Shown here piece by piece: positions 31,586-38,989 of a stretch of 40,682 bases of DNA. A model generated the notes under the pieces. It made no database searches. It saw only the letters and a list, made by a program, of their open reading frames with translations, and was not told the DNA's origin. Source of the DNA: Cytophagales bacterium Ga0077538 (GTDB lineage: Bacteria; Bacteroidota; Bacteroidia; Cytophagales; Cyclobacteriaceae); NCBI GenBank assembly GCA_001464155.1, contig LNEN01000257.1, forward strand, positions 1 to 40,682. The letters are read 5' to 3'. The stretch's first letter is position 1. Every line of letters starts with the position of its first letter. Made by a program: the position numbers and the translations under genes.

Positions 31586-32953
31586 CTAATTCAAAAGTCC
31601 GCAATAATCGTAAGTGGGGTCGATGTTGATAAACACATCTTTTCTGGCTCTTTCAAACCACTTATAAAGCACGTTGTTTTTCTTTTCGTTAAGTGTGTAG
31701 GCTTCAATTTTATTCCAATCATCTTTTAACGAGGCCTGATGCGGAGGGATGCGCGGTTTGTAATAAAGTATACGAACGGCATCTTTTTGCTGATCGGTGC
31801 GGTAAGCAATGGGTTTAGAAATGTTACCCACTTTCATGGTATCGATGTTAAAGAAAACAACGGGATCCAATTCATCTACAGAAAGAAAAGTACCACCCTC
31901 GGGATCGGAGAAATAGCCACCCGTATTTTTAGTCATCGCATCATCTGAATATTCTTTAGCGGCTTTTGTGAATGTGATGCTGTCATTTTCAATTAAGGTT
32001 CGAAGACTGTCCAGGTATTTTGAAGCATCCTTCAGGTCTTGATCAGAAGGTGTAGGCGACATCAGAATGTGGCGGGAGTGATACTCATTACCTCTGCGCT
32101 CCAGCAGCTGGATAATGTGAAATCCGAAATCAGTTTCTACCGGCATGGAAATTTCGCCTGGCTTCAATTTGAAACTCATCGCTTCAAACTCAGGCACCAT
32201 CATACCGCGGCCCACAAAACCCATGTCTCCGCCATTGGCTACCACACTGGGGTCGGCAGAATACTTCTTAGCAAGGGTTGCGAAATCCTCTCCTTGTAAA
32301 ATGCGATTGCGAAGCTCAATTAATTGATTTCTAGTTTGCTCTTTCTGTGCAGCGCTTACTTTGGCGACCCGTACTATTTGCGAGATTTCTACTTCTGCAG
32401 AGAGGTATGGAATAGAGTCTTTCGGAATTTTATTGAAAAAACGTTTTACTTCTGCGGGAGTAACGGTTACATCTTTAGTGATTTCCTCCTGCATTTTCTG
32501 AACGATCAATTGTTCTTTGATCTGATCAAACAAATCTGCTTTTATTTGATCTACACCCTTGCCATACACGGCTTCAATTTGCTGTGTGGAGCCTCCATAC
32601 TGACCGAGAATCATATCGAATCTGCGCTGCATGTTATCGTCTACCTGACTGTCGTCTACCAGTACCGAATCGGTCTCGGCTTTGGCAACCATCAGCTTAT
32701 TGCGGATTAAAATGGCAAGGTACTGGCAACGGGCTTCTTGCGAGGGCGAGCCGCCATTGGTAATGTAATCTTGATACGCGCGTTCCAGTTCTGACTTCAG
32801 AACGATGTAGTTATCAACCTTGGCAATAATTTTATCTACTACGAATCCATTATCAGTGCCGGCTGGTTGCGCCATGGCTACCCAGGAAATGCTTACAAAG
32901 GCCAGCAGTATTCTCCACTTCACAGACTTACTTATTAAAAATTTCAAACTCAT
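31586..32953 (-). CDS. SurA-like periplasmic foldase (parvulin domains)
   Basis: About 455 residues with a signal peptide (WRILLAFVSISWVAMAQ), a SurA-type N-terminal helical domain (IIAKVDNYIVLKSELERAYQ), and a clear parvulin domain (ISQIVRV, then LAKKYSADPSVVANGGDMGFV, ending FGFHIIQLLERRG). A second, degenerate parvulin-like region follows (SRHILMSPTPSDQD, AKEYSDDAMTKNTGGYF). SurA helps outer-membrane proteins fold. The ATG at 32953 overlaps the upstream gene by 26 nt; a GTG at 32923 would avoid overlap and still give a complete signal peptide, so the start is uncertain. Confidence 0.9.
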   Translation of the reverse strand: MSLKFLISKSVKWRILLAFVSISWVAMAQPAGTDNGFVVDKIIAKVDNYIVLKSELERAYQDYITNGGSPSQEARCQYLAILIRNKLMVAKAETDSVLVDDSQVDDNMQRRFDMILGQYGGSTQQIEAVYGKGVDQIKADLFDQIKEQLIVQKMQEEITKDVTVTPAEVKRFFNKIPKDSIPYLSAEVEISQIVRVAKVSAAQKEQTRNQLIELRNRILQGEDFATLAKKYSADPSVVANGGDMGFVGRGMMVPEFEAMSFKLKPGEISMPVETDFGFHIIQLLERRGNEYHSRHILMSPTPSDQDLKDASKYLDSLRTLIENDSITFTKAAKEYSDDAMTKNTGGYFSDPEGGTFLSVDELDPVVFFNIDTMKVGNISKPIAYRTDQQKDAVRILYYKPRIPPHQASLKDDWNKIEAYTLNEKKNNVLYKWFERARKDVFINIDPTYDYCGLLN

Positions 32954-33830
32954 TATTTTCTTGTGCTTTGCTAAAAACCTCATCGTCCAATCGCTTCGCC
33001 AATTCTACTTTGCGCTTATTTAAGATAATGTTGGCAATATCATCCCGTACAAATTCGAGTGGCGAAATGTTATCTGAGATTTTGTATTCGTCCACTTTTA
33101 AAAAGTATAAAAAGGCTTCATCGCTGGTTTCGTAATAAGGGTTGCGTTTTAAAAACTGAACCTTATCGGGTAATTCTACCAAGGGCGAAGCTTTTACCAA
33201 CTCGTCAAATTGCATCCAGGAGGAATCCGACAAATGATAAGCGGCTGCAAAACTAAGACAATATGATTTAAGTTCGTCACGATCTTTTTCGCGGGTAGAA
33301 AAAATCAAATCCTTAATCTTTTTAGTCCGTGGCGCACTTTGGGGTACTTTCAAGAAGGTAGCTCTAACAATGTTCTGTTTTAATACAAAGTTATCGAGGT
33401 GTTCTTTATAATACTGCTCAATGTCGGCCTGAGCCACAACGGTATCCAGGTTTTGTTTGATGTAATACGTCTGATACTCGTAGGCGATCAGGCTGTAGCG
33501 GTAGTCGAGAAGCTTTCGTTCCACTTCAGCTTTGTTGATATCGATTTGCCGACCGGCCTGCCGAATGAGGAGTTGCTTGCGAATCCAACTATTTACGTAA
33601 GCCTCTGCGCGGGAAACGCTGTCTTCTTTGGGAGTACCAGGAGGTACAATCCCTGTTAGTTCGTCTTTGTATAAATAGGTTTCATCAACCCGTGCTACAG
33701 CGGGTCTTTCGGTTCCGCTATCGGTTTCTTTTTTTCGCTGAATTAAGTCGCAAGAGTTTAACAGCAAGGTGCCTGTTATCAATAGGCCAATACTGCCTTT
33801 CTTGAAAAGAAGTGAAGGGCCCCTTTGCAT
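32928..33830 (-). CDS. Parvulin-related lipoprotein, chaperone part without a clear catalytic domain
   Basis: A 300-residue lipoprotein; the ATG at 33830 leads to lipobox LLNSC (GSIGLLITGTLLLNSC). A helical chaperone-like domain follows (VARVDETYLYKDELTGIVP, EAYVNSWIRKQLLIRQAG, VERKLLDYRYSLIAYEYQTYYIKQNL). The remainder keeps a parvulin-like frame but lacks the GGDLG-type core, so isomerase activity is doubtful. It is annotated in relatives as a peptidyl-prolyl isomerase. It begins 10 nt after the first foldase gene. The likely role is a membrane-anchored holdase cooperating with its two neighbours. Confidence 0.78.
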   Translation of the reverse strand: MQRGPSLLFKKGSIGLLITGTLLLNSCDLIQRKKETDSGTERPAVARVDETYLYKDELTGIVPPGTPKEDSVSRAEAYVNSWIRKQLLIRQAGRQIDINKAEVERKLLDYRYSLIAYEYQTYYIKQNLDTVVAQADIEQYYKEHLDNFVLKQNIVRATFLKVPQSAPRTKKIKDLIFSTREKDRDELKSYCLSFAAAYHLSDSSWMQFDELVKASPLVELPDKVQFLKRNPYYETSDEAFLYFLKVDEYKISDNISPLEFVRDDIANIILNKRKVELAKRLDDEVFSKAQENNEFEIFNK

Positions 33831-33840
33831 TGGTAGCGTG

Positions 33841-35790
33841 CTACTTAGTAGTGATGAGCTTGCCCAAAACATGTTTTTTTCCTTTGCTGTTTATTTTAAC
33901 ACTGTACTTTTTCTCTAAAACCTTTAGCCATTCGTTTTCGAGCGAGGTCTGATAATCAGAGATCAGCAGCCCTTTTGTTTCTTCAAACGTACGTTCACCA
34001 GCAGGCAGTATACGCTCAATTTTCACAAGGTAATAATTTCCGTCTAACTCCGCCCTTTGCAGGCCAGCGCTCCAGTTGAGCATGGTGAATACCGGGCGTT
34101 CAGATTTTTCAAATTTCCCTTTTTCAATGCGAATCGCATTCTTCTTAATCAGCTCATCAGAAACCACACTGTCCTGTTCAAGCAACCACTGAATTGTGTC
34201 TAAGGCATTGGCTTTGTTTGCCTTGTAGAGCGTTGCTTCTGCCCGTTCATCTGCAGTATACTGGTGTTTATTCGTTTCATAAAACGCGCGTTGACCCAGG
34301 CTATCTTCAGAAGCACGGTTCCAGACTTCTTTTTCCATGATGTCGAAAAGTAAAATGCCCTCATAATACTCATTGCTGAGATATCGGTAATCAGCATTGG
34401 TCTGGAGCAACTTCTCTTCCACTTCCTGCTCCAGTTGGGCAGTCACAAAATTTTCGTAGAGTGCGCTTAGGTATGCTGACGGAGCTTGCTTGTTTACTTT
34501 TTGATGAGCAAGAACGTAGGAGAAAAAATCAGCTACCAGTACGGACCTCCCTGCCAGGGAAAAAAGAACTTCACTCCCCAGACTGCCAGCGGGGGCTTTC
34601 CACTTTCCTTGTTGCAGACTTGAATCCCCAATGGCCAAAACTTGAGTTTTTACAGTTTGATTTTCAACAAAAGCATATTGCTGTCTCAAACTTTTTTGAA
34701 TGGCCGCTTTGGCCGTCTGCATCCGTTCGTCTCTGCTCACGCGACTTTTTAGCGAAGCTTCTATTTCTTGATAAGAAGGCACCGGGATCTTTTTTTCGAG
34801 TCGAACAATGTGCCATCCGTATTGGGTGGCAAAGGGGGCTGAGTACTCTCCCGGTGTAGAGAGAGCAAAGGCAGTTCGTTCAAACTCCGGAACACTGGCC
34901 ATGGCACCCACACCGAAGGGGCGAAGCTTCCCTCCATTTTCTTTCGAACTCAAGTCCTCTGAATACTGGCGACATAAATCTGACCAGGGCATGCCTCCTT
35001 GTAAGCGATCATAGATTTCAAAAATTTGTTTTTTGGCTTTTTCAGAATCTCTGTCCTTGCCTGTACGAACCAGCAGGTGCGATACCTCCACTTCACCCAT
35101 GGCTTTACGTCTGTCAATAACCTTGATAAGATGATAACCGAAACGGGTGCGAATAGGGTTGCTCACCTGACCGACAGGAGTGCTGTAGGCTCCTGCCTCG
35201 AAGGGGTATACCATTTGAAAAGCTGTGAAATAACCGAGGTTGCCTTCATTGCTTTTTGCCGAAGGGTCTTCCGATAAGGTAACGGCCAGCGTTCCAAAAT
35301 TCTCGCCAGCGTCTACTCGTTGTTTAATGGCCATAATTTTGGTGTAGGCGGCCAGCGTATCAGCGGGGAGTGCTTCAGCGGGAAGCTTGATTAAAATGTG
35401 AGCAGCGCTTACTTCTTCCTGCAGGTGTTTGTAGGAAAGTTGAGTTAGACTGTCGACCAGTTTGGCATCGGGCAAATAGGGTTTGCGCAGGGCTTCTTTA
35501 TAGCCGGCAAATTCTTTTTTGAATTTGGTGGTGGTGTCCATGCCGCGTTGGCGGGCTTCCTCTACTTTTAGCTTAAACTTTATGTACAGGTTTAGGTATT
35601 CTTCGATTTTCTCCTGTGTATGTTCCTCCGGTTTGCCTTTATGATTTTTTTCGAACAGGTAAATAAATTCGTCTGTGGAAACACTCTTTTTATTCACAGA
35701 GAAAAGCGTGAGGGATTTGGGATTGGATTGAGCCAATACCCCCTGAACAATAAATAATGTGAGAACCGATAGACAAAAACAACGCTTCAT
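33841..35790 (-). CDS. Periplasmic peptidyl-prolyl isomerase with two parvulin domains
   Basis: A 649-residue protein with a signal peptide (MKRCFCLSVLTLFIVQGVLAQ) and a helical N-terminal domain (TDEFIYLFEKNHKGKPEE, YLNLYIKFKLKVEEARQRG). The first parvulin domain has AAHILIKLP, LSEDPSAKSNEGNLGYF and TRFGYHLIKVIDRR. The second has VSHLLVRTG, YSEDLSSKENGGKLRPFG and TQYGWHIVRLEKK. A long C-terminal helical region (residues 380-649) follows. It is the first gene of the foldase operon, followed by the lipoprotein, the SurA-like protein and the MoxR ATPase. Role inferred: folding of outer-membrane or secreted proteins. Confidence 0.9.
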   Translation of the reverse strand: MKRCFCLSVLTLFIVQGVLAQSNPKSLTLFSVNKKSVSTDEFIYLFEKNHKGKPEEHTQEKIEEYLNLYIKFKLKVEEARQRGMDTTTKFKKEFAGYKEALRKPYLPDAKLVDSLTQLSYKHLQEEVSAAHILIKLPAEALPADTLAAYTKIMAIKQRVDAGENFGTLAVTLSEDPSAKSNEGNLGYFTAFQMVYPFEAGAYSTPVGQVSNPIRTRFGYHLIKVIDRRKAMGEVEVSHLLVRTGKDRDSEKAKKQIFEIYDRLQGGMPWSDLCRQYSEDLSSKENGGKLRPFGVGAMASVPEFERTAFALSTPGEYSAPFATQYGWHIVRLEKKIPVPSYQEIEASLKSRVSRDERMQTAKAAIQKSLRQQYAFVENQTVKTQVLAIGDSSLQQGKWKAPAGSLGSEVLFSLAGRSVLVADFFSYVLAHQKVNKQAPSAYLSALYENFVTAQLEQEVEEKLLQTNADYRYLSNEYYEGILLFDIMEKEVWNRASEDSLGQRAFYETNKHQYTADERAEATLYKANKANALDTIQWLLEQDSVVSDELIKKNAIRIEKGKFEKSERPVFTMLNWSAGLQRAELDGNYYLVKIERILPAGERTFEETKGLLISDYQTSLENEWLKVLEKKYSVKINSKGKKHVLGKLITTK

Positions 35791-35863
35791 AGGGTAAAAT
35801 TAAGGGCACACAAGAATTGTGGGCTACAAAGAAAGAAAGGGATGATGGATTTTCAATACCCGA

Positions 35864-36289
35864 CTATTCAACGCCTTTGCGCACCTTTTTCTCCAGGCGG
35901 CAAATGCTATGGCCATTGCGTTGCGAATATTCCACTTTATCCATGATGGATTTAACTAATCGTATGCCGAGGCCGCCTTTTCGTTTATCGTGAATAAGGT
36001 TGCCTAGCGCAGGTTCATCAAATTGATTGATGTCAAAGACGGTGCCGTCATCAATAATTTCGAAAACAACAGGCTTGTTGGGTTGTATATCGATTTGGAG
36101 TTCGAATAAATCCTGTGGATTGCAGTGGTGTGCGTGGATCATGAGGTTAGAGCACATTTCATCCAGGGCCAACACAATTTCGCTGATGTGCAACTCGTGC
36201 ACGCCATGGAGCGCCAACGACTCGCGAATGAAATCGCGCAGTGGTTTCAGATTCTCCAGTTTACAGCCAACTTTTTGTTTATAAATCAT
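35864..36289 (-). CDS. RsbW-like anti-sigma/serine kinase of the GHKL ATPase fold
   Basis: A 141-residue HATPase_c_2 protein. The N box is LALDEMCSNLMIHAH, the G1 box is EIIDDGTVFD and the G2 region is KRKGGLGIRLVKSIMDKVEY. Such kinases phosphorylate a STAS-domain antagonist and, in Firmicutes, sequester a sigma factor. Bacteroidota generally lack sigma-B, so the target here is probably another protein. The start overlaps the STAS gene stop by 4 nt (ATGA), and the phosphatase gene lies upstream in the same operon. Confidence 0.88.
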   Translation of the reverse strand: MIYKQKVGCKLENLKPLRDFIRESLALHGVHELHISEIVLALDEMCSNLMIHAHHCNPQDLFELQIDIQPNKPVVFEIIDDGTVFDINQFDEPALGNLIHDKRKGGLGIRLVKSIMDKVEYSQRNGHSICRLEKKVRKGVE

Positions 36290-36624
36290 GCCAACATCTT
36301 CTTTGCTTCTGCTTTATCACTTGCGATGAGCAGCAATTCATTCAGTCCTAGTATTTCAAACGTGTTTGACACCTTTTCGTTCATGCCAAACAGCACCATG
36401 CTAATATTCTTTTCTTTAAACTCTTCGATGTAGGACATAAACACGCCCAAACCTGCCGATGAAATGTATTCAAGAGCCGAACAGTCTATTAAAATTTTGG
36501 TAAAATTCTCCCCCACGCTTTTGGCGATGGCCAGATCCAGATCGATAGACGAACTTGCATCAATTTCTCCCACCAGTGCCACCACATCGGTTCCGTCTTC
36601 TTGTAATCGTTTAATGTGTATCAT
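36286..36624 (-). CDS. STAS-domain anti-sigma factor antagonist
   Basis: A 112-residue SpoIIAA/RsbV-type STAS protein: VVALVGEIDASSSIDLDLAI, KILIDCSALEYISSAGLGVF and MVLFGMNEKVSNTFEILGL. The regulatory phosphorylation site corresponds to Ser56 in YISSAG. In the unphosphorylated state it would bind the RsbW-like kinase and free its target. It lies between the phosphatase (21 nt) and the kinase (4-nt overlap). Confidence 0.9.
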   Translation of the reverse strand: MIHIKRLQEDGTDVVALVGEIDASSSIDLDLAIAKSVGENFTKILIDCSALEYISSAGLGVFMSYIEEFKEKNISMVLFGMNEKVSNTFEILGLNELLLIASDKAEAKKMLA

Positions 36625-36645
36625 AGTTAAACGGTTTTTATCAGT

Positions 36646-38715
36646 TTATGTTCGATCATTGAATTTGATAATCATAGTCGTATAGTCGTCATCAATATTG
36701 CTGGTACCTGAAAATTCGTACAGGCGATTGATGAGGTGTTCTTGAATTTGCTTGGGCGATAAGGTCTTTACTTCACAGAGAACGTCCAGCAGTCGTTCGT
36801 TACCAAACTGCTCGTTTTTGCTGTTTTTTGCTTCGGTTATACCATCCGTATACAAAACCAAAATGTCGTTGTTGGCAAAGCTGAATTCATTTTGTTGAAT
36901 GAATTCCTTATAACTTTTGTTTCGCACCATGCCGAGCGCAACACCTTTGTCTTTAAAATATTCTGCAGTATCGCGGCTGCTTGTGTAAAATAATACCGGG
37001 CAATGTCCCGCCCGTGCATAGCGCACTTTCTTCTCACGTGTGTCCACCACAAAAAAAGTAGCGCTAATAAAAGAGCCGCGCTCCAGGCAGTGGATGAGTG
37101 CTTGATTGGCCCGGAACATGAAGTCTTGTGGATCGTTGCATCCTTGTGCCAAACTATGAAAGATCCCCTTCATTTGAGACATATGAAAGGCTGCGGTGGT
37201 TCCTTTGCCAGAAACGTCTGCAATGATGAGTGCGGTTTGATGTTCGTTGATACGAAGGGTATCATAATAATCACCCCCTACCTCGTCTGCCGATTCTGAG
37301 AAGGCGACCATTTCGAAATGCTCATCTTTTTCGAGCACTTGCGGAAGCAAGCTTTTTTGAACTGTCTTGGCAATCTTTAACTCTTCTTTGTAGCGCTCGT
37401 TTTGAAGAGCTTCTTCCATTAAGCGAAAGTTCTCAATGGAAATTCCTGCCTGGTTGGCGAAGGTGGAAACGATTTTATTCATTTCCTTATTGAAACCTTC
37501 CGGTAGTTCCTTCAGGAGGGCAAGGGTTCCGATGTTCTCGCCCTTAACATAGATTGGATACGCGAGAATAGAGCGAAACCGTGCACCCTTCAAAGCGCCC
37601 AAGTGTTTGGAAAGATTTCTGGTTTTGTCCTGGTTCTGCTCTAACAAACCGCGCACTTGTTGCTTTTCCAAATGCGCAATAATGTCGCGTGCTTCTTTTT
37701 CTTTAATGGCATAGGTGTAAATGCGGTGCCCTTCCTTCCTTTCGGTCAATTCCAACCAGGCGGCATCCGCGAAAACGGTACTTACTGAAGTCTCTAATAA
37801 AATGTTGTAAACACTTTCCTCGTTCTGCTCAGTTTGTATGGACTGGCTAATGCGCTGAAAGTTGACAACCTCCTCCAACTTTTGTTCAAATACAGAAGTA
37901 GTAGGCAGGTTGAAAAGCACCACCAGAAAGGAGAAGATGCTATAGAGCGATACGAAAATCATCAGTGACAAAATGAAAACGTGCACCGAATGATTGATGA
38001 TTTGATTTTCAGGGTTCACGGTTTCCGGAAGCAGAGAACCTGCTGTAAGGAAAATGTAAAACAGATAGAAAATAGTGAGTAAGAGCAGGAGAAGGCCCGT
38101 CCACTTTTGACGGAAATTGAGATAGGCCACCCACTTCATGTTTCCGGAAAGCACTAAGCCCACCAATACAAACAAGCCTAAAACGTACTGAAAATACTGT
38201 TGTACAAAAACGTGATTCAGACTATTGAAAAGTAAGCTGATGGCCATGCCCCACTCAAAAAATGTCCAGAGGCGGATTAACCACTTAGACTTTTGATAAA
38301 GGATCAGGCGCTTCCAGGCCATAAAGGCGCATAGGAGCACGCTCACCATCAAGCCCAGGTTGATGAGGTAGGTAAACTCCAGGTACAGGAAATTACTGGC
38401 GAGCTTTGATCCGCCCAGAAGCGTTTCAATTAAACGCAGTATGAGAGATAAAACAGTTGAAATGAGTCCGGTGGCAAATACCCTCCAGAGCAAGTCAATA
38501 AAATTCAGAGATTCATCGCGCTCAATTTTAAACTTGTAGAAGTAAAAGAGGATAATGATATAAGCATTGAGGATAACACGGGGCAGCCAGGAGGCAATTT
38601 CAGGCTTTAATCCATTGCGTACACTAAAGAGAATACTCAAGTCCGTAAACACCAACGCAAGCCAGGTAATGATGGCTATTGAAAAGAGCAGACGTGTGAG
38701 GGCTTTGGTACGCAT
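36646..38715 (-). CDS. Membrane GAF-SpoIIE protein phosphatase (RsbU-like)
   Basis: A 689-residue protein. Residues 1-270 contain about eight hydrophobic helices. A coiled-coil and GAF domain (about 280-440; ARFRSILAYPIYVKGENIGTL, NQAGISIENFRLM) follow, then a short linker (ERYKEELKIAKTVQKSLLP) and a SpoIIE/PP2C domain. The PP2C domain has metal-binding Asp residues in GGDYYD and LIIADVSGKG, and a late DGITEAKN motif. It should dephosphorylate the STAS protein in response to a membrane or ligand signal sensed by the helices or GAF domain. It is the first gene of the three-gene partner-switching operon. Confidence 0.9.
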   Translation of the reverse strand: MRTKALTRLLFSIAIITWLALVFTDLSILFSVRNGLKPEIASWLPRVILNAYIIILFYFYKFKIERDESLNFIDLLWRVFATGLISTVLSLILRLIETLLGGSKLASNFLYLEFTYLINLGLMVSVLLCAFMAWKRLILYQKSKWLIRLWTFFEWGMAISLLFNSLNHVFVQQYFQYVLGLFVLVGLVLSGNMKWVAYLNFRQKWTGLLLLLLTIFYLFYIFLTAGSLLPETVNPENQIINHSVHVFILSLMIFVSLYSIFSFLVVLFNLPTTSVFEQKLEEVVNFQRISQSIQTEQNEESVYNILLETSVSTVFADAAWLELTERKEGHRIYTYAIKEKEARDIIAHLEKQQVRGLLEQNQDKTRNLSKHLGALKGARFRSILAYPIYVKGENIGTLALLKELPEGFNKEMNKIVSTFANQAGISIENFRLMEEALQNERYKEELKIAKTVQKSLLPQVLEKDEHFEMVAFSESADEVGGDYYDTLRINEHQTALIIADVSGKGTTAAFHMSQMKGIFHSLAQGCNDPQDFMFRANQALIHCLERGSFISATFFVVDTREKKVRYARAGHCPVLFYTSSRDTAEYFKDKGVALGMVRNKSYKEFIQQNEFSFANNDILVLYTDGITEAKNSKNEQFGNERLLDVLCEVKTLSPKQIQEHLINRLYEFSGTSNIDDDYTTMIIKFNDRT

Positions 38716-38729
38716 TAAAAAACAATAAT

Positions 38730-38747
38730 GCCAATCATAGGATTGGC
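38730..38747 (-). promoter_or_regulatory. Palindrome in the phosphatase gene leader
   Basis: GCCAATC and GATTGGC pair perfectly around a 4-nt loop (ATAG on the plus strand). It lies between the -7-like box at 38751 and the ATG at 38715, at the predicted transcription start, so it is either an operator or a 5'-end RNA hairpin. Confidence 0.4.
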
Positions 38748-38750
38748 TTG

Positions 38751-38758
38751 CAATGATA
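38751..38758 (-). promoter_or_regulatory. -7-like box of the partner-switching operon
   Basis: TATCATTG on the minus strand is a one-mismatch match to TAnnTTTG, 36 nt before the ATG at 38715. Confidence 0.35.
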
Positions 38759-38897
38759 CAAAAATTGAATGAGGGGGTAAAAGTGCAGTTTGTTCATGGC
38801 TAAACGATGGCCCGGCTGTCAACCAGAAAGGCTTCCCCATATTATTGCATGGAAAATACGATCAACCAAATAACATTTTGAGAATGAGGGGGATGTA

Positions 38898-38926
38898 TTG
38901 TTTAATAAATGGATACAGCTATCTTG
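38898..38926 (+). promoter_or_regulatory. Candidate promoter for the PAS histidine kinase
   Basis: TTG at 38898-38900 and TATCTTG at 38920-38926 with 19 nt between them fit the Bacteroidota -33/-7 arrangement, apart from one missing T in the -7 box. The leader to the ATG at 38990 would be about 57 nt. The rest of the 38716-38989 gap shows only an 11-nt direct repeat (38767 and 38882). Confidence 0.35.
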
Positions 38927-38989
38927 CAAGCTTGTGACTAAACCTCTCTCGACCTACCAAACCAATTCCCCAACTTTAACCGCATCCCC

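Noticed and set aside
38767-38892. Direct repeat GAATGAGGGGG as an attachment site or insertion footprint
   Set aside because: An 11-nt repeat with nothing mobile between the copies is too weak for an att site; kept only as a minor remark in a finding.
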